From: Ovis canadensis
Lineage: Eukaryota; Chordata; Mammalia; Artiodactyla; Bovidae
DNA length: 64,000 nt
Direction of reading: 5' to 3'
Assembly: GCF_042477335.2 (NCBI RefSeq)
Contig: NC_091256.1
Span: forward strand, 38,532,001 to 38,596,000
The first letter of the stretch is position 1, and each line of letters begins with the position of its first letter. Below, piece by piece: positions 43,530-55,502 of this stretch. The position numbers and the translations under genes were made by a program. The notes under the pieces were generated by a model. That model had not been told where the DNA came from, made no database searches, and worked only from the letters and a program-made list of their open reading frames with translations.

Positions 43530-46435
43530 TTTGAAGTTTTAATTTTGATGTTTAAGTACTTAATTACACTGGTTTTTATTTTGTTTGTATATTTGGTGTG
43601 AATGAGAAAATGTTCAGTTTCATTTTATTCCCATGTTTATTCTAGATCAGTTTTTTCCACTGATTTGACATGTCTTTTCTTTTTTTTTTTTTTGTCATTT
43701 TCATGTTTTTAGTTGTGGTCTATTCTTTTTCACTTAGAGAAATCCCTTTAACATTTCTTGTACAGCTAGTTTGGTAGTGATGACCTCTTTTAGCTTTTGC
43801 TTGCATGTAAAACTCATAATCTTTCTATCCACTCTGAATGAAAGCCTTACTGAATAGATTATTGCTATTTTCCCCCTTTTATCACTTTAGATATAACATG
43901 CCACTCTCTTCTGGCCTGTAGAGTTTCTGCTGAAAGTTAGCTATGAGCCTTATAGCCTTGTACATAACTTGTTGCTTTTCTCTTGCTGCTTGTAATAGTC
44001 TCTTTAATTTTCACTATTTTAATTACATGTGTCTTGATTGGTCCTCTCTGTGTTGATCCTGTTTGGGACTCTCTGTGCTTCCTGGACCTGGAAGCCCTTT
44101 CTGAAGTTAGGAAAGTTTTCAGCTACTATGTCTTCTCTCTCTCTTCTCCTTCTGGGATCTCTATAATGTGAATGTTAGTATATTTGATGTCCCAGTGAAA
44201 GTGAAAGTAGCTCAGTTGTGTCCAACTCTTTGAGACCCCGTGGACTGTAGCCTGCCAGTCTCCTTTGTCCATGAAATTCTCCCAGCCAGAATGGGTAGCT
44301 GTTTCCTTCTCCAGGGGATCTTCGCAGCCCAGGGATTTAATCCAGGTCTCCCACACTGCAGGCGGATTCTTTACCAGCTGAGCCACCAGGGAAGCCTAGA
44401 GGTCTCTTAAATTGTCATCTTTTCTTTCTTTTGTTTTCTGTTCCTTTTCAGTTACTTCCACTACCTGTCCTCCAGCTCATGATCTGTTCCTCTGTATCAT
44501 TTAGTCTACTGATCGTTCCTTCTAGTGTATTTTGCATTTCAGCACTATGTTATTCATCTGTGGTCCTTCTATATTTTAAACTCTTTGTTAAAAATGTCTC
44601 ACACTGTTCATCCCAAATCCTCCTGAGTTCTTTGATCATCTTTATAATCACTACCCTGAACTCTTTCTCAAGTAGATTGTCTGTCTCCACGTCATTTAAT
44701 TCTTCCGGGGTTTTATCTTGTTCCTTTGTTTGGAACATGTTTCTCTGTTTTCTCATTTTGCCTAACTTGTTGTTCTTATTTCCATGTGTTTTGTAGGTTT
44801 GTTACATTTCCTGACTTTGGAAAAGTGGCATTTTATAGGCATGTCCTATGTATCCTAGCCGAGCATTCCCCCTAGTCAAACAGCTATATTGTTTAGGAGT
44901 GTGCCATATGTGAGCAGCATGAGTCCTTATGTTGTGGTGAATTGACACTTGTGGGTGGTCTCCTAGGCCTGGCTGGCCCCCGACCTGGTTGGTCGCCAGG
45001 CGGGCCCTGCCTTGTCTAGAGGTTGCTGGCTACTGATTGATGGGGTTGGGTGGGGTCACAAGGTGGCTGTCTATAGAGTCCTGGCAGACTTGAAGCTGGT
45101 GTCAACCTGCTAGGAGGTGGGATTGGATCCTGGGGCCACTGACTGAAGGAACCGAAGTGTCCCGGAGCTACTGTTGACTTGGTGGTGGTTGGGGCTCGTT
45201 CCTGACACAGCTGGCTGAGGGATCCAGGGTGTCTTAGGGCTGGGATTAGCCTGCTGGCAGGGTAGTCTAGGTCCTGCCATGGCAGGCTGTGAAACCACAG
45301 TGGTCCTGGAGTGGATGCTAGCCAACTGGCACGTGAGGCTGGTACAGGACTAGTGCTGGCCCTCTGATGGGCAGTGCTGGAGCTTGAGGTCTATGGCTAC
45401 AGAGTCCAGAGTCCAGGGTTTGAAGCTGGTATTTTGGCCTACCATAGGGGGAGCTGAGGGCCCGGAGGTCTCAGAGCTAGTGCTGGTTTACTGGTGTATG
45501 TAGGCTGGCCTTGGGGCTGGCTGCTCTCTGGTGGGCAGTGCTGGAATCTGGAGTCTCCGGCTATAGGGCCCTGGGAGTAGAGAAGTATTCCACCCTGTCC
45601 CCACTAGTGGGAGGGGACAGGGCCCAGGAGGTCCTGGGGCTGGTGCTGGTCTACTGGTGAGTGGGAGCTGGGTTCCAGGGTCTCTGGTAAGAGGGTCTTG
45701 TCCTGGGGCAGCTGTGGGTTCAGCACCCCTATAGCAGCCAGTCTACTGGTTGGTGGGGCTTTGTTCCCACTTGGGCTAGTTACTTGGCCTGAGGCATCCC
45801 GGTACTGGTGCTGACAGGTAGGTGCGTGGGGGTGAGTTCTAATATGCTAGAGAGAAGTTCCAAAATGGTGCTTGCTAGTGTCCTTGTCCTCATGATAGAA
45901 CAAGTTCCCTAAAATGACTGCTCCCAGTGTCTGCGTCCCCAGGATGAGCTCCAGTTGCCTCCTGCTTCTCTGGAATGCTCTCCAGAATCATCAGATAAGG
46001 TGTGACCCAGGTTCCTTTCAACTTACTTCTTTTGCCCTGAGTCCCAGAGCATGTGAGATTTTATGTGCACCCATTAAGAGTGGAGTTCCTGTTTCCCTTA
46101 GCCCTCTGGGTGTCCTGAAAGTAAATTCTGCTGACTTTCAAAGCCATATGTTCTGAGGGCTCATGTTCCTGATGCAGGACCCCTGGACTAGGGACGCTGA
46201 TGTGGGGCACGGACCCCTCACTCCTCTGTATTTGTAATTTGTGAGTTGCTCACTAGGAGTCTGAGGCTTAACTGTATCTTTCCTTTTTTTTTTTTTTAAT
46301 CTTTAGTCACAACTAAAGATAAAGGTATTTTCTGCTAGATTCCAGTTATCATCAGTAATTGCTCCGTTTGTAATTTTTGTGTGCCCATAGGAGGAGGTGA
46401 GCTCAGGGTCTGCCTTCTCTGCCATCTTGGCCAAA
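43530..46435 (-). mobile_element. L1 5'UTR plus ORF1 remnant
   Basis: Minus strand: the GC-rich block 44880-46435 looks like an L1 5'UTR. An ORF1 start lies at 44756 (MRKQRNMFQTKEQDKTPEE...). ORF1 coiled-coil traces follow (NTLEGTISRLNDTEEQI) and then C-terminal traces (AETLQARREWHV, about 43900). The frame is broken and a Bov-tA splits it at 44195-44397. No ORF2 start follows cleanly. 43530-43690 resembles a later ORF2 part. Confidence 0.72.
44195..44397 (-). mobile_element. Bov-tA SINE
   Basis: Antisense copy inside the L1 ORF1 region, ending ccaccagggaagcc. Confidence 0.93.
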
Positions 46436-47126
46436 TTCCTATTGATTTTTTAACCTACAACTTTACTGAGTTCGTTTATTAATTCTAGCTGAACTAATCC
46501 TTCCATCTTCAAAGCCAGCCAACAATAGACTATGGTGAAATAATAAGAAACACATTGGCCTCTGCCCCAGTTCCTGACACAGGACTGCTTGAATTTCTGG
46601 ACTGGTTCCTGACACAGGACTGCACATTTCTGTGATATACCTTGAAGTCAGAAAGTGTGATACCTGTAGCTTTATTCTTTTTTCCAAATATGGCTTTGAT
46701 TATTGAGAGTCTCTCGTGGTTCCAAGCAAAGCATTTTTTTCCATTTTTATGAAAAATGCTATTGGAATTTTAATAGGGATAGCGTTGGATCTTTTGATTG
46801 TTTTGGGAAGTATGAGCATTTTAATCTTAGTTACTGTAATATGTGAGCATGAGCTAACTTTCCATAATTTTGTGTTTTGCTTCAGTTTCTTTCATCAATG
46901 TCTTATAGTTTTCAGTGTACAGGTCTTTTAATTTCCTTGGTTAAATTTGTTCTTCAGAATTAATCTTTTTTGGTGTTATTGTAAGTGTGATTGATTTCTT
47001 AATTTCCTTTTTGTGTAGTTCATTGTTAGTATATAGAAATGCAATTGATTTTTGAATGTTGATTTTGATTCCTACAGCTTTACTGAATTTATTAACTCTA
47101 ACAGGTTTTTTTTTTTTTTGGTTGGA

Positions 47127-47281
47127 GGATGACAGAGGATGAGATAGCTGGGCGGCATCACCAACTGGGTGGACATGAGTTTGGGTAAGCTCTGGGAGTT
47201 GGTGGTAGACAGGAAGCCTGGCATGCTGCAGTCCATGGGGTAGCAAAGAGCTGGACACAACTGTGCAACTGAACTGAACTG
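47127..47281 (+). mobile_element. BovB 3' end
   Basis: Sense terminal ~155 bp ending ctgaactgaactga. Confidence 0.9.
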
Positions 47282-47685
47282 ATGGTGGTTCTATTTTTAG
47301 TTTTTTAAAAAACCTCTCTATTGTTTTCCACAGTGTCTACACCAATTTACACTTCCTGCCAACAGTGTTGGAGGGTTCTCTTTTCTCTCTATCCTTGCCA
47401 ATGTTTGTTATTTGTGTTCTTTTCTATGATAGCTATTATGACAGGTTTGAGGTGATATCTCAGTGTGGTTTGAATTTGCATTCCTCTGTTTGATTAATGA
47501 TGTTGAGCATATTTTCATGTGCCTGTTGGCCATCTGTGTTGTCTTCTTTGGAACAGAGTCTATTCATACCTTCTGTCCATTTTTAAACCAGATTTTTTAT
47601 ATTGAGTTGAATTAGCTGTTTATGTATTTTGGATATTAACCCATTATCGGTCATATCATTGGCAAATATTTTCTCCCATTCAGTA

Positions 47686-47802
47686 GGCTGTCCTTTCATT
47701 TTGTCAGTGATTCCTTTACTACACAAAAGCTTTTAAAGTTTTAGGTTGTCCTTTCATTTTGTCAGTGATTTCCTTTACTACACAAAAGCTTTTAAAGCTT
47801 TA
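47686..47802. repeat. 58-bp tandem duplication within L1
   Basis: Two adjacent copies (47686-47743 and 47744-47802) share gtcctttcattttgtcagtg and actacacaaaagcttttaaa, differing at a few positions. Confidence 0.9.
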
Positions 47803-48090
47803 ATTAGGTCCCATTTGTTTACTTTTGCATTTATTTCCTTTGCTTTAGGACAGGATCCAAAAACATACTGCTGTGTTTTATGTCAAAGAGTGTTCTGCCT
47901 GTGTTTTCCTCTAAGAGTTTTATAGTATCTGGTCTTAACATTTTGGTCTTTAATCCATTTTGAGTTTATTTTTGTATATGGTGTTAAAGAATGTTCTGAT
48001 TTCATTCTTTTACATGTGGCTGTCTAGTTTATGCAGTACCACTTATTGAAGAGACCGTCTTTTTCTCCATTGTATGTTCTTGTCTGTCTC

Positions 48091-48399
48091 CTTTGTCATA
48101 GATTTGTTGACTCTTGTGACCCCATGTACTATACAGTCCATGGAATTCTCCAGGCCAGAATATTGGAGTCCTTTCCCTTCTCCAGGGGATCTTCCCAACC
48201 CAGGGATTGAACCCAGGTCTCCTGCATTGCAAGCAGATTCTTTACCAGCTGAGCCACCAGAGAAGCCCAAGAATACTGGAGTGTGTAACCTATCTGTTCT
48301 CCATGGGATCTGCCTGACTCAGGAATAGAACTGGGGTCTCCTGCATTGCAGGAAGATTCTTTACCAGCTGAGCTATTAGGGAAGCCTTTGTCATAGATT
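48091..48399 (-). mobile_element. Bov-tA dimer with one TSD pair
   Basis: 48105-48268 is an antisense Bov-tA. 48269-48385 repeats its head and part of the body. Both lie between a single pair of ctttgtcatagatt repeats (48091-48104 and 48386-48399). Confidence 0.88.
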
Positions 48400-48525
48400 G
48401 ACTATATATGTGTGAGTTCATATCTGGGCTCTCTATCCTGTTTGATTGATCTGCAATATGGATGGACTGGAAATTAATGTTAGTTACTGTATAGTTACTG
48501 TTTTTGTGTCAGTACCATATTTTTT

Positions 48526-49300
48526 TTAATTTTACTTTTATTGAAGTATAGTTGATATACAGTGTTTTATAATTTCTGCTATACAGTGAAGTGACTCAGT
48601 TATACAAATCTGTACATTCCTTTTTATATTGTTTGCATTATAGTTTATCCCAGAATATTGAATATAGCCCCCTGTGTTATACAGTAGGATGTTTTTTATT
48701 CTATACATAATAGTTTGCATCTCCTAACCTCAAACTTCCAGTCCACCCCTCTCCCACTCTCCCCAACCTTGGTAACTACAGGTCTTCTCCATGTCTGTGA
48801 GTTTGTTTCTGTTTGCAAATAACTTCATTTGTGCCATATTTTAGTTTCCACATACAGTGATAGTTGTATTTGTCTTTCTCTTTCTGACTTGTTGTACTTA
48901 GTATGATAATTTCCAGTCCCTCAATATTGCTGTAAATGGAATTAGTTCATTCTTTATTATGGCTGAGTAGCATCCTATTTGGAGAAGGCAGTGGCACCTC
49001 ACTCCAGTGCTCTTGCCTGGAAAGTCCCATGGGTGGAGGAGCCTGGTGGGCTGCAGTCCACTGGGTCGCACAGAGTCGGACACAACTGAAGTGGCTTAGC
49101 AGCAGCATCCCGTTGTACCCATGTGCCACATCTTTGTCCATTCATCTGTCGATGGGCATTCAAGTTGTTTCCTGTCTTGGCTATTGTGAATCGTGCTTCA
49201 GTGAACACTGGGGTGCATGTTTCCTTTTGAACCATGTTTTTCTCCAGATACATGCCCGGAAGTGGAGTGGCTGGGTCATATGGTAACTCTCTTTTTAGTT
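48526..49300 (-). mobile_element. L1 3' end antisense
   Basis: 3'UTR (attgaagtatagttgatatac) then ORF2 end (ttattatggctgagtagcat; gaagtggagtggctgggtca), split by a BovA. Confidence 0.85.
48969..49113 (+). mobile_element. BovA-type SINE with TSD
   Basis: Sense monomer (48980-49102) flanked by agcatcctatt and agcatcccgtt. Confidence 0.9.
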
Positions 49301-49505
49301 TTTTAATTAATTTATTTATTTTAATTGGAGACTAATTACTTAACAATATTGTAGTGCTTTTTGCCATACATTGACATGAATTAGCCATGGGTATGCATGT
49401 GTTCCCCATCCTGAATCCCCTTCCCACCTCGCTCCCTGTCCCATCCCTCAGGATCATCCTATTGCACCGGCCTTGAGCACTCTGTCTCATGCACCGAACC
49501 TCCAT
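49301..49505 (-). mobile_element. Bovine L1 3'UTR fragment
   Basis: Antisense terminal ~200 bp (gccatacattgacatgaatt; ccccatcctgaatccccttc). Confidence 0.85.
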
Positions 49506-50193
49506 ACATTTCTTAATGTATTTAAATGACTGAAAAAACTCACAGCTAAAAGCTAAGAAAATTATTCTTGGCTTAAATTGTTTAGTTAGAATTTACTTCC
49601 ATGCAAAATTTACTTTATTTTGAGACTTTCTGTATCTTGTTAAATTTCCCTCAGTAATCAGAAGGAGACTCTCTGTCTTGCACATTTCAAAACCCATTTC
49701 TTTTTGTTCTATTCTGTTCTATCTGAGGAATGCTGGTAGTACATGAATGTGGCCTTAGTACTTAGTAAATGGTGGAATGAGTTCAGTGTCTTAGGCTTCC
49801 AGTTCTGTTGACTTCATTGAGTTCTTTCTGATGATTTATTCTTAGGGAGATAATCTTAAAACTTCTTATATTTAGTATAGAAGTTAAGGGCAATTAGAAT
49901 TATATGTGTATAAACACATCAATGTAAGAAGGAAAAAATTGTCATAGAGAGGAAGTTAGACAATATGGACTGCTCTGAGAAAGATAGCTAGCATAGTGAA
50001 GGCTCTGAAAATTATACTATACACAAGAAACACTTGAAGGTAATGAGAGTATTAAATTAATAAAGCCTAGTGGAAAGTTGGGAACTATATATATACATAC
50101 ATATATATATGTATATATAGTTTAGAGAATCAGTAGTAATAGCTGTGAAATAATTTTTTATATTTTAAAAATAATGTGAATGTATTTTTTCAG
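49506..50193. other. Non-repeat flank upstream of candidate exon
   Basis: AT-rich, with a TA/ATAC palindromic run at 50085-50120. It ends in a pyrimidine-rich tgtattttttcag acceptor at 50181-50193. Confidence 0.45.
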
Positions 50194-50308
50194 CTCAGCT
50201 CATCACTTCATAGTTTTGTTCAGAAAAATATATGGAGACATTCAGACCCAATGATTTGACACCAGTAAATAAAGACAGGAACAAGGATAAAGGAAACTCA
50301 AAACCAAG
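50194..50308 (+). CDS. Candidate exon with start codon of unnamed gene
   Basis: Exon bounded by an acceptor (tgtattttttcag, ending 50193) and a donor (ccaag/gtaaaa, after 50308). The coding part starts at ATG 50232, with an in-frame TAG at 50211 that rules out an upstream extension through this exon. It encodes METFRPND..., 25 codons plus two bases, and is hydrophilic and lysine-rich near its end. The two leftover bases (AG) combine with the first base of the exon at 57943 to make an Arg codon and keep the frame open. It is not in a recognised repeat. I do not recognise the protein. The first 38 bases would be 5'UTR. Confidence 0.6.
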
Positions 50309-51819
50309 GTAAAATAAGATATAATTAAATTAAAATCTCAAACATACCTGGCTACTGATAAGCCATTCTGACAATGGAAAATATAACATATCACATGAGA
50401 ATTGAATGAGGATTGTGGCGTGTAGAAGACCTTGGTTTCTTAGGAAGTCCTTTCTGACAAAATAGGCAAATTAACACTGACTCCTTCTCCCAGACCAACT
50501 TTGGATATGCCAAAAAGTGTAAACGAGGTTGATGGGTATGAGAAACTAATCAACAACTGAGAAATCCCAGGAGGGCAGTAGGTGGTTTGGTTCTAGATAT
50601 GGACTGTGGATAGAAAATGACAGCTCAGAGCAGAAGAGGGCAGCAGAGAGCAGATGGAGAAAAGGTTGGAGATTCATGTATTTTTCTGTTTTTTTCACAT
50701 TTCTCAGAGTGTATCAGCATACACTCAGAAAAAAATAATGGAAAAGAAATCTTGAAAATATTTCTGAGTTGTATTTAAACATGATTGGTTGGAACCCTTG
50801 CTTTTATGGCTCTCTTTCCTAAAATCCTGTTAAAATGATAGTACGGAATAAGAGAATTCGAGATGAGATACAAGCAAGTCGGAGTACCAGTGAAATTTTG
50901 AAAGCATGAAAATACATGGATAAGTTATTAATTTAGCAGAGTGGAAATTATAAACCTATGGTGTCAGCTGGTGTAGCCCAGAAACAGGCTGATTCATCCT
51001 CCCCCATCTCCTCCCTTCCATCACTATTCCCTCCAGTCCCACAAACTTAGGAATTAAGGATATTATGTACCTCTGAAAGTGCAGAGCAGCTGAGACTGCA
51101 ATCAGTAAGTTGAAGGTTTGTATAAGAAGCAATCAGAATACGTATCTCCTTCGTCCCCTCTCACAGCCAAAAGATTATTTCTTTCTTTATTCTCAGAAGA
51201 AATCTGAGAACAGCTCAGAGTAGATTAATGTATTCAAATCAAAGAGATCTTTAGTTTTCTTCTTTTGTTTGACTTTGAGAAAGCTCACAAAAGCTAGAGA
51301 TTACTCTCTGGGAAATTGACCAGCCAAAAGGAAAGATGTGTAGATAATGTCAGTAGGAAATGCTTAACAAAATTCCCAGATTGCCCCAAAGTCAAATCTA
51401 CCAGTTGAAAAACACCAGTGCATGAAAAGTTGTTTCATTGTTATTTTAGTGGTGACTCCTATACAACCAGCAAACTGTGATCATTTGGGGACTGTTTATA
51501 GCATGTTAGAGACCGAAACAAATCAAAGAAGCTTGGAGGAAATACATAATACAAGGAGAAGAAAACTTCAAAAACTACCACCACAAAACTATCATTAAAT
51601 GATTGGACAGTAACAGAAGAAACAGTTCACATTTAGAGAATAAAAAAATGGAGCATTTGCAAGATAGTTTTGAAAATTTAATTATATAATAGCAGAAGTG
51701 AAGCTTAAGAGAACAGGTGAAAGGTAAAGTTGAGGAAATTTTCCTGGAAAAAAAAAAAGAAAAAAAATAGAGTTAAAATATAGAGAAACAACAAGAAAAG
51801 GGATCCATAGACAACAAAA
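50309..51819. other. Intron-like, little recognised
   Basis: No named repeat or second exon was recognised. An A-rich run lies at 51749-51768. Confidence 0.4.
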
Positions 51820-53775
51820 TAAGATGGTAGAAATAAATCCCCAAAATGTCTGTAATCACAGTAAATGCAAATGGACTAAACATTTTCTTTTTAAATGTCA
51901 AATTGAATTTCAAAAAATGCACAGTGTGGAAGCATCCTAAAATGCAAAAGGATAACAGATAAAAAATTTAAAAAGTAAAAGATATGCCTTCTGTTTCAGG
52001 GAATATGGAACAGTTGTAATGCTGTGCCATTTAAGACCATTAACCTTGTTTAAAAAAATTATCAATATACATTACATACTCTTTAATTACATTAGGACTT
52101 AGTTATAAGAGTTTAACTAGAAATCATTTGGAAATGAAACATAATATCTGAAAAAACAAATACTTTTCTAAATAGTTGGTGAAAGGAGGACCTCTAAAGG
52201 AAATTAGGAAAAAAATCTTAGAACTGAATATAGTAATAGAAGGAAGAAAAGAAGAATGGAAGGGAGCTTAAACTACTGCATTAGTAACTATGTCACACAT
52301 ATAAAAATTGTGTGTTTAGGGAGAAAATCATAGTCATAAAACTGTGTATTAAAAGACAAAAAGGGCTAAAAAAATTAATGAGTGAACAATCTACTTTAAG
52401 TAGTTAGGGGTAAGAATGTAGAACAGAATAAATCCTAAGAAGGCAGAATGAAGAAGATAAAGATTATCCGAAATTAGCATAATAGATACCAAAGATAATC
52501 GAAGAAAAACCAGCAAAAGCACCAGTTGTCAATAAAATTGACAATCATTTGATAAGATCAACCAGGAGAAAGAAAGGGAAGTCACCAACAGACAGGGTTG
52601 TGACACTGCACAGCCCCAGGAAGCACCATTCACGACGTGTTCTCTCCTGAAACCCAGATGTGCTGCCTGCTGAAACCCAGATCTAGGGAGAGTAGGGTGA
52701 ATGACGCACCGTGTAGTAGTGTCATTCCGAGGCTTTGTAACTAATACTAGATCAGAAAAGGGAGCTAAGTACAGATCTGCAATTGAAAAGATAAGAGTAA
52801 ATTAACTATTTTGTGGCAATATTGAAAGCTTACACAAAATATAAAAATTATAAGAGAAATGTAAATATTTAAAATAGTCTCAATAAATAATAGAAAGATG
52901 AGCTTTCTTTTTACCACTTAAATTGTTGAATTAGTAGTAGTGAATCACCACCACTCCCATTCCTCTTTCTCCTACTACTACAGACCACACACATCAGGTC
53001 CAGAGAAATTGAGTTTTTGAGTTTCTAGAAGAGTGAATCCAATCGTATACAACTTATTCTACAGAATAGAAAAAGAGAAAGTAGTCTCTAACTCAGTTTT
53101 TGAGGGCACTTTGTATAATCCTACAAATAAGTTTCATGCATGACCGCAGAAGCAAAAAAATTCTAAATAAAATATTAACCTACCAATTAAAGCAGTGTAT
53201 ATTAATGGATGATACATCAAGATCAAATTGTATAGTTTATTTCAGAAATGCAAGTTTCAATGTTAGAAAATCTATCAATACCAATTAAAAGATGAAAGAG
53301 AAAGATTTGATAAAATTTAATATCTGTTAATGATAAAAACTCTTAGGAAACCACTTGATTAAGGGCATTTACCAAAAACCAAGAGCGGTACCATATGTTG
53401 AATGATCAAGTGTTAAATGGGTTCCTTTTAAATTCAGAGGAGTGAGAGGAATGCCTGCTTTGTTGCCATTTCTATTCAACATTCTAGTAAAGGTCCTAAG
53501 GAAAGAAAAGAAAAAAGCCCAAGAAAGAAAGCTATAAGGTTTGAAAGATCAGAAACTGCAATTATTCATAGATTGTCCACAAATAAAGTACAAAATAATT
53601 TACAAAATTTTATAATAAATGAATTTATTACCAAGGCTGCTAGATTAAATTCAGTATTTATAAGTGTATTGCTTTCCTATGGTCCAGCAATGGATTGAAA
53701 ATATAATTAAACCATAACTATCATTCATAATAATAATGAAAAGTATGGTACCTAAAAAGTTCTTTTAAAAATGAT
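51820..53775 (+). mobile_element. Ancient L1M ORF2
   Basis: Sense decayed ORF2: the start-like region atgtctgtaatcacagtaaatg (51847 on), endonuclease/RT interval traces (caataaaattgacaatcatt; aggaatgcctgctttgttgc) and many stops. Confidence 0.68.
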
Positions 53776-54825
53776 GTGTTTGCATGAGAAGATACTCAAC
53801 ATCACTAAGTATTAGAGACATGCAGATCATACCTACAATGAGGTATCGCCTCACACCAGTCAGAATGGCCATCATCAAAAAATCTACAAACAATAAATGC
53901 TGGAGAGGATGTGGAGAAAAGGGAACCCTCTTGCTCTGTTGCTAGGAATGTAAATTGATATAGCCACTATGGAGAACATATGGAGGTTCCTTAAAGAACT
54001 AGAAATAGAATTACCATATGACCCAACAATCCCACTACTGGACATTTACCCTGAGGAAACCATAATTCAAAAAGACATGTACCTCAGTGTTCATTGCAGC
54101 ATTATTTACGATAGCCAGGACATAAAAGCAATCTAAATGTCCATCAACAGATGAATGAATAAAGAAGATTTGGTACATATATCCAGTGGGATATCAGTCA
54201 TAAAAAGAAATGAAATGGGTCATTTGTTGATGTGGATGGACCTAGAGTCTTTCATATGAAGTAAAGTCAGAAGGAGAAAAACAAATATATATTAACACAT
54301 ATATATGGAATCTATAAAAATGGTACAGATGTACCTGTCTGCAGGGCAAGAAGAGAGACACAGACATAGAGAATGGGCATGTGGGCATGGGAGGAAGGGA
54401 CAAATTGGGAGAGTAGTACTGACATGTACACACTACCATGTGTAAAACAGATAGCTAGGGGGAAGCTGCTGTGTAGCACAGAGAGCTCAGCTGAGGGCTC
54501 TGTGACAACCTAGAGGGGTAGGATTGCTGGGTGGGAAGGAGACTCAAGAGGGAGGTGTGTGTGCGTGTGTGCTAAGTCACTTCAGTCGTGTCTGACTCTG
54601 TGTGACCCCAAGGACTGTAGCCTATAAGGCTCCTCTGTCCATGGTATTCTCTAGGCATGAATACTGGAGTGGGTTGCCATGCCCTCCTCCAGGGGAATCT
54701 TCCCAGCGAGCTCACCCACATTTCTTAAGTCTCTTGTCTTAGCAGGATGTAGCTCATTTACTTTGTTACACAGCAGAAACTAACACAAAGCTGTAAAACA
54801 GTTACACTCTAATAAAAAACATATT
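53776..54825 (+). mobile_element. L1 3' end, younger, with a nested SINE
   Basis: Sense distal ORF2 (cacaccagtcagaatggcca; aacaataaatgctggagagg) through 3'UTR to aataaaaaac at 54812. A Bov-tA interrupts it at 54571-54746. Confidence 0.88.
54571..54746 (-). mobile_element. Bov-tA SINE, head truncated
   Basis: Antisense tail and body; the head ends early at cttgtcttagcagg. Confidence 0.85.
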
Positions 54826-55127
54826 TGGCCTTTATGAGTAAAATTACAAAATTGAGAGTGCAACAGAATGTATATAGAAAATCAAAGGGCCAAGAATATG
54901 TGAGCACTTTCTCTGGAAAACGACAATTTGGGAAGATTTGGGGAAAAGACAATTTAAAGCTATCAAAACTATAGTAAATAAAGTAGTGTGATATAGAAAT
55001 GAGGATAAACAAACAAAAAAAATATATGAATTTTTGTGAATGAATATACACACATTTTGATTGATGACAGACTTGCTGGTACAGATCAGTGAGGGAGAGG
55101 ATGGGGTGTTCAGTAATGGTGTTGTAA

Positions 55128-55204
55128 TGATCACATGGGCTTCCCTGGCGGCTCAGACGGTAAAGCATCTGCCTGCAATGCGGGAGACCTGGGTTTGATC
55201 ACAT
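55128..55204 (+). mobile_element. Bov-tA head-only insertion, 59 bp, with 9-bp TSD
   Basis: 55137-55195 is only the tRNA-like head (gggcttccctggcggctcag to gagacctgggtt) with no BovA body. Flanked by tgatcacat at 55128-55136 and 55196-55204. Confidence 0.88.
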
Positions 55205-55502
55205 ATCCTTATCTGGAGGGTACAGAAATTGTATTTGTCCTCATGCCACAAATCAGTTATAAGACTTGTGAAAGGCAAAACTGTAAGGCTGTTAAGAAAA
55301 TTTATGAGAATTGTGTTATCATTGTGGAGTAAGGAAAGATTTCTTAATTAAGGCAAATCATATATAGATAAATTAGATTATTTTAAAGTTAAGAACTTCT
55401 GTTTGTCAAGAGTTCAAAGATAAGTCCAAAGTGGAAGATACTTTTAATACACACAAAATGACCAAAGATTACCACCCAAAATGTGAAAATAACTCCTCAG
55501 TA

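Larger units (their letters stand above)
46436..48525 (-). mobile_element. L1 ORF2 antisense block
   Basis: Antisense ORF2 with landmarks ggctttgattattgagag, gctattggaattttaatagg, tttcctttgctttaggacag. A BovB tail (47127-47281), a SINE dimer (48105-48385) and a 58-bp tandem duplication (47686-47802) lie within it. 46490-46630 contains an unexplained insert with a repeated gttcctgacacaggactgc. Confidence 0.8.
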
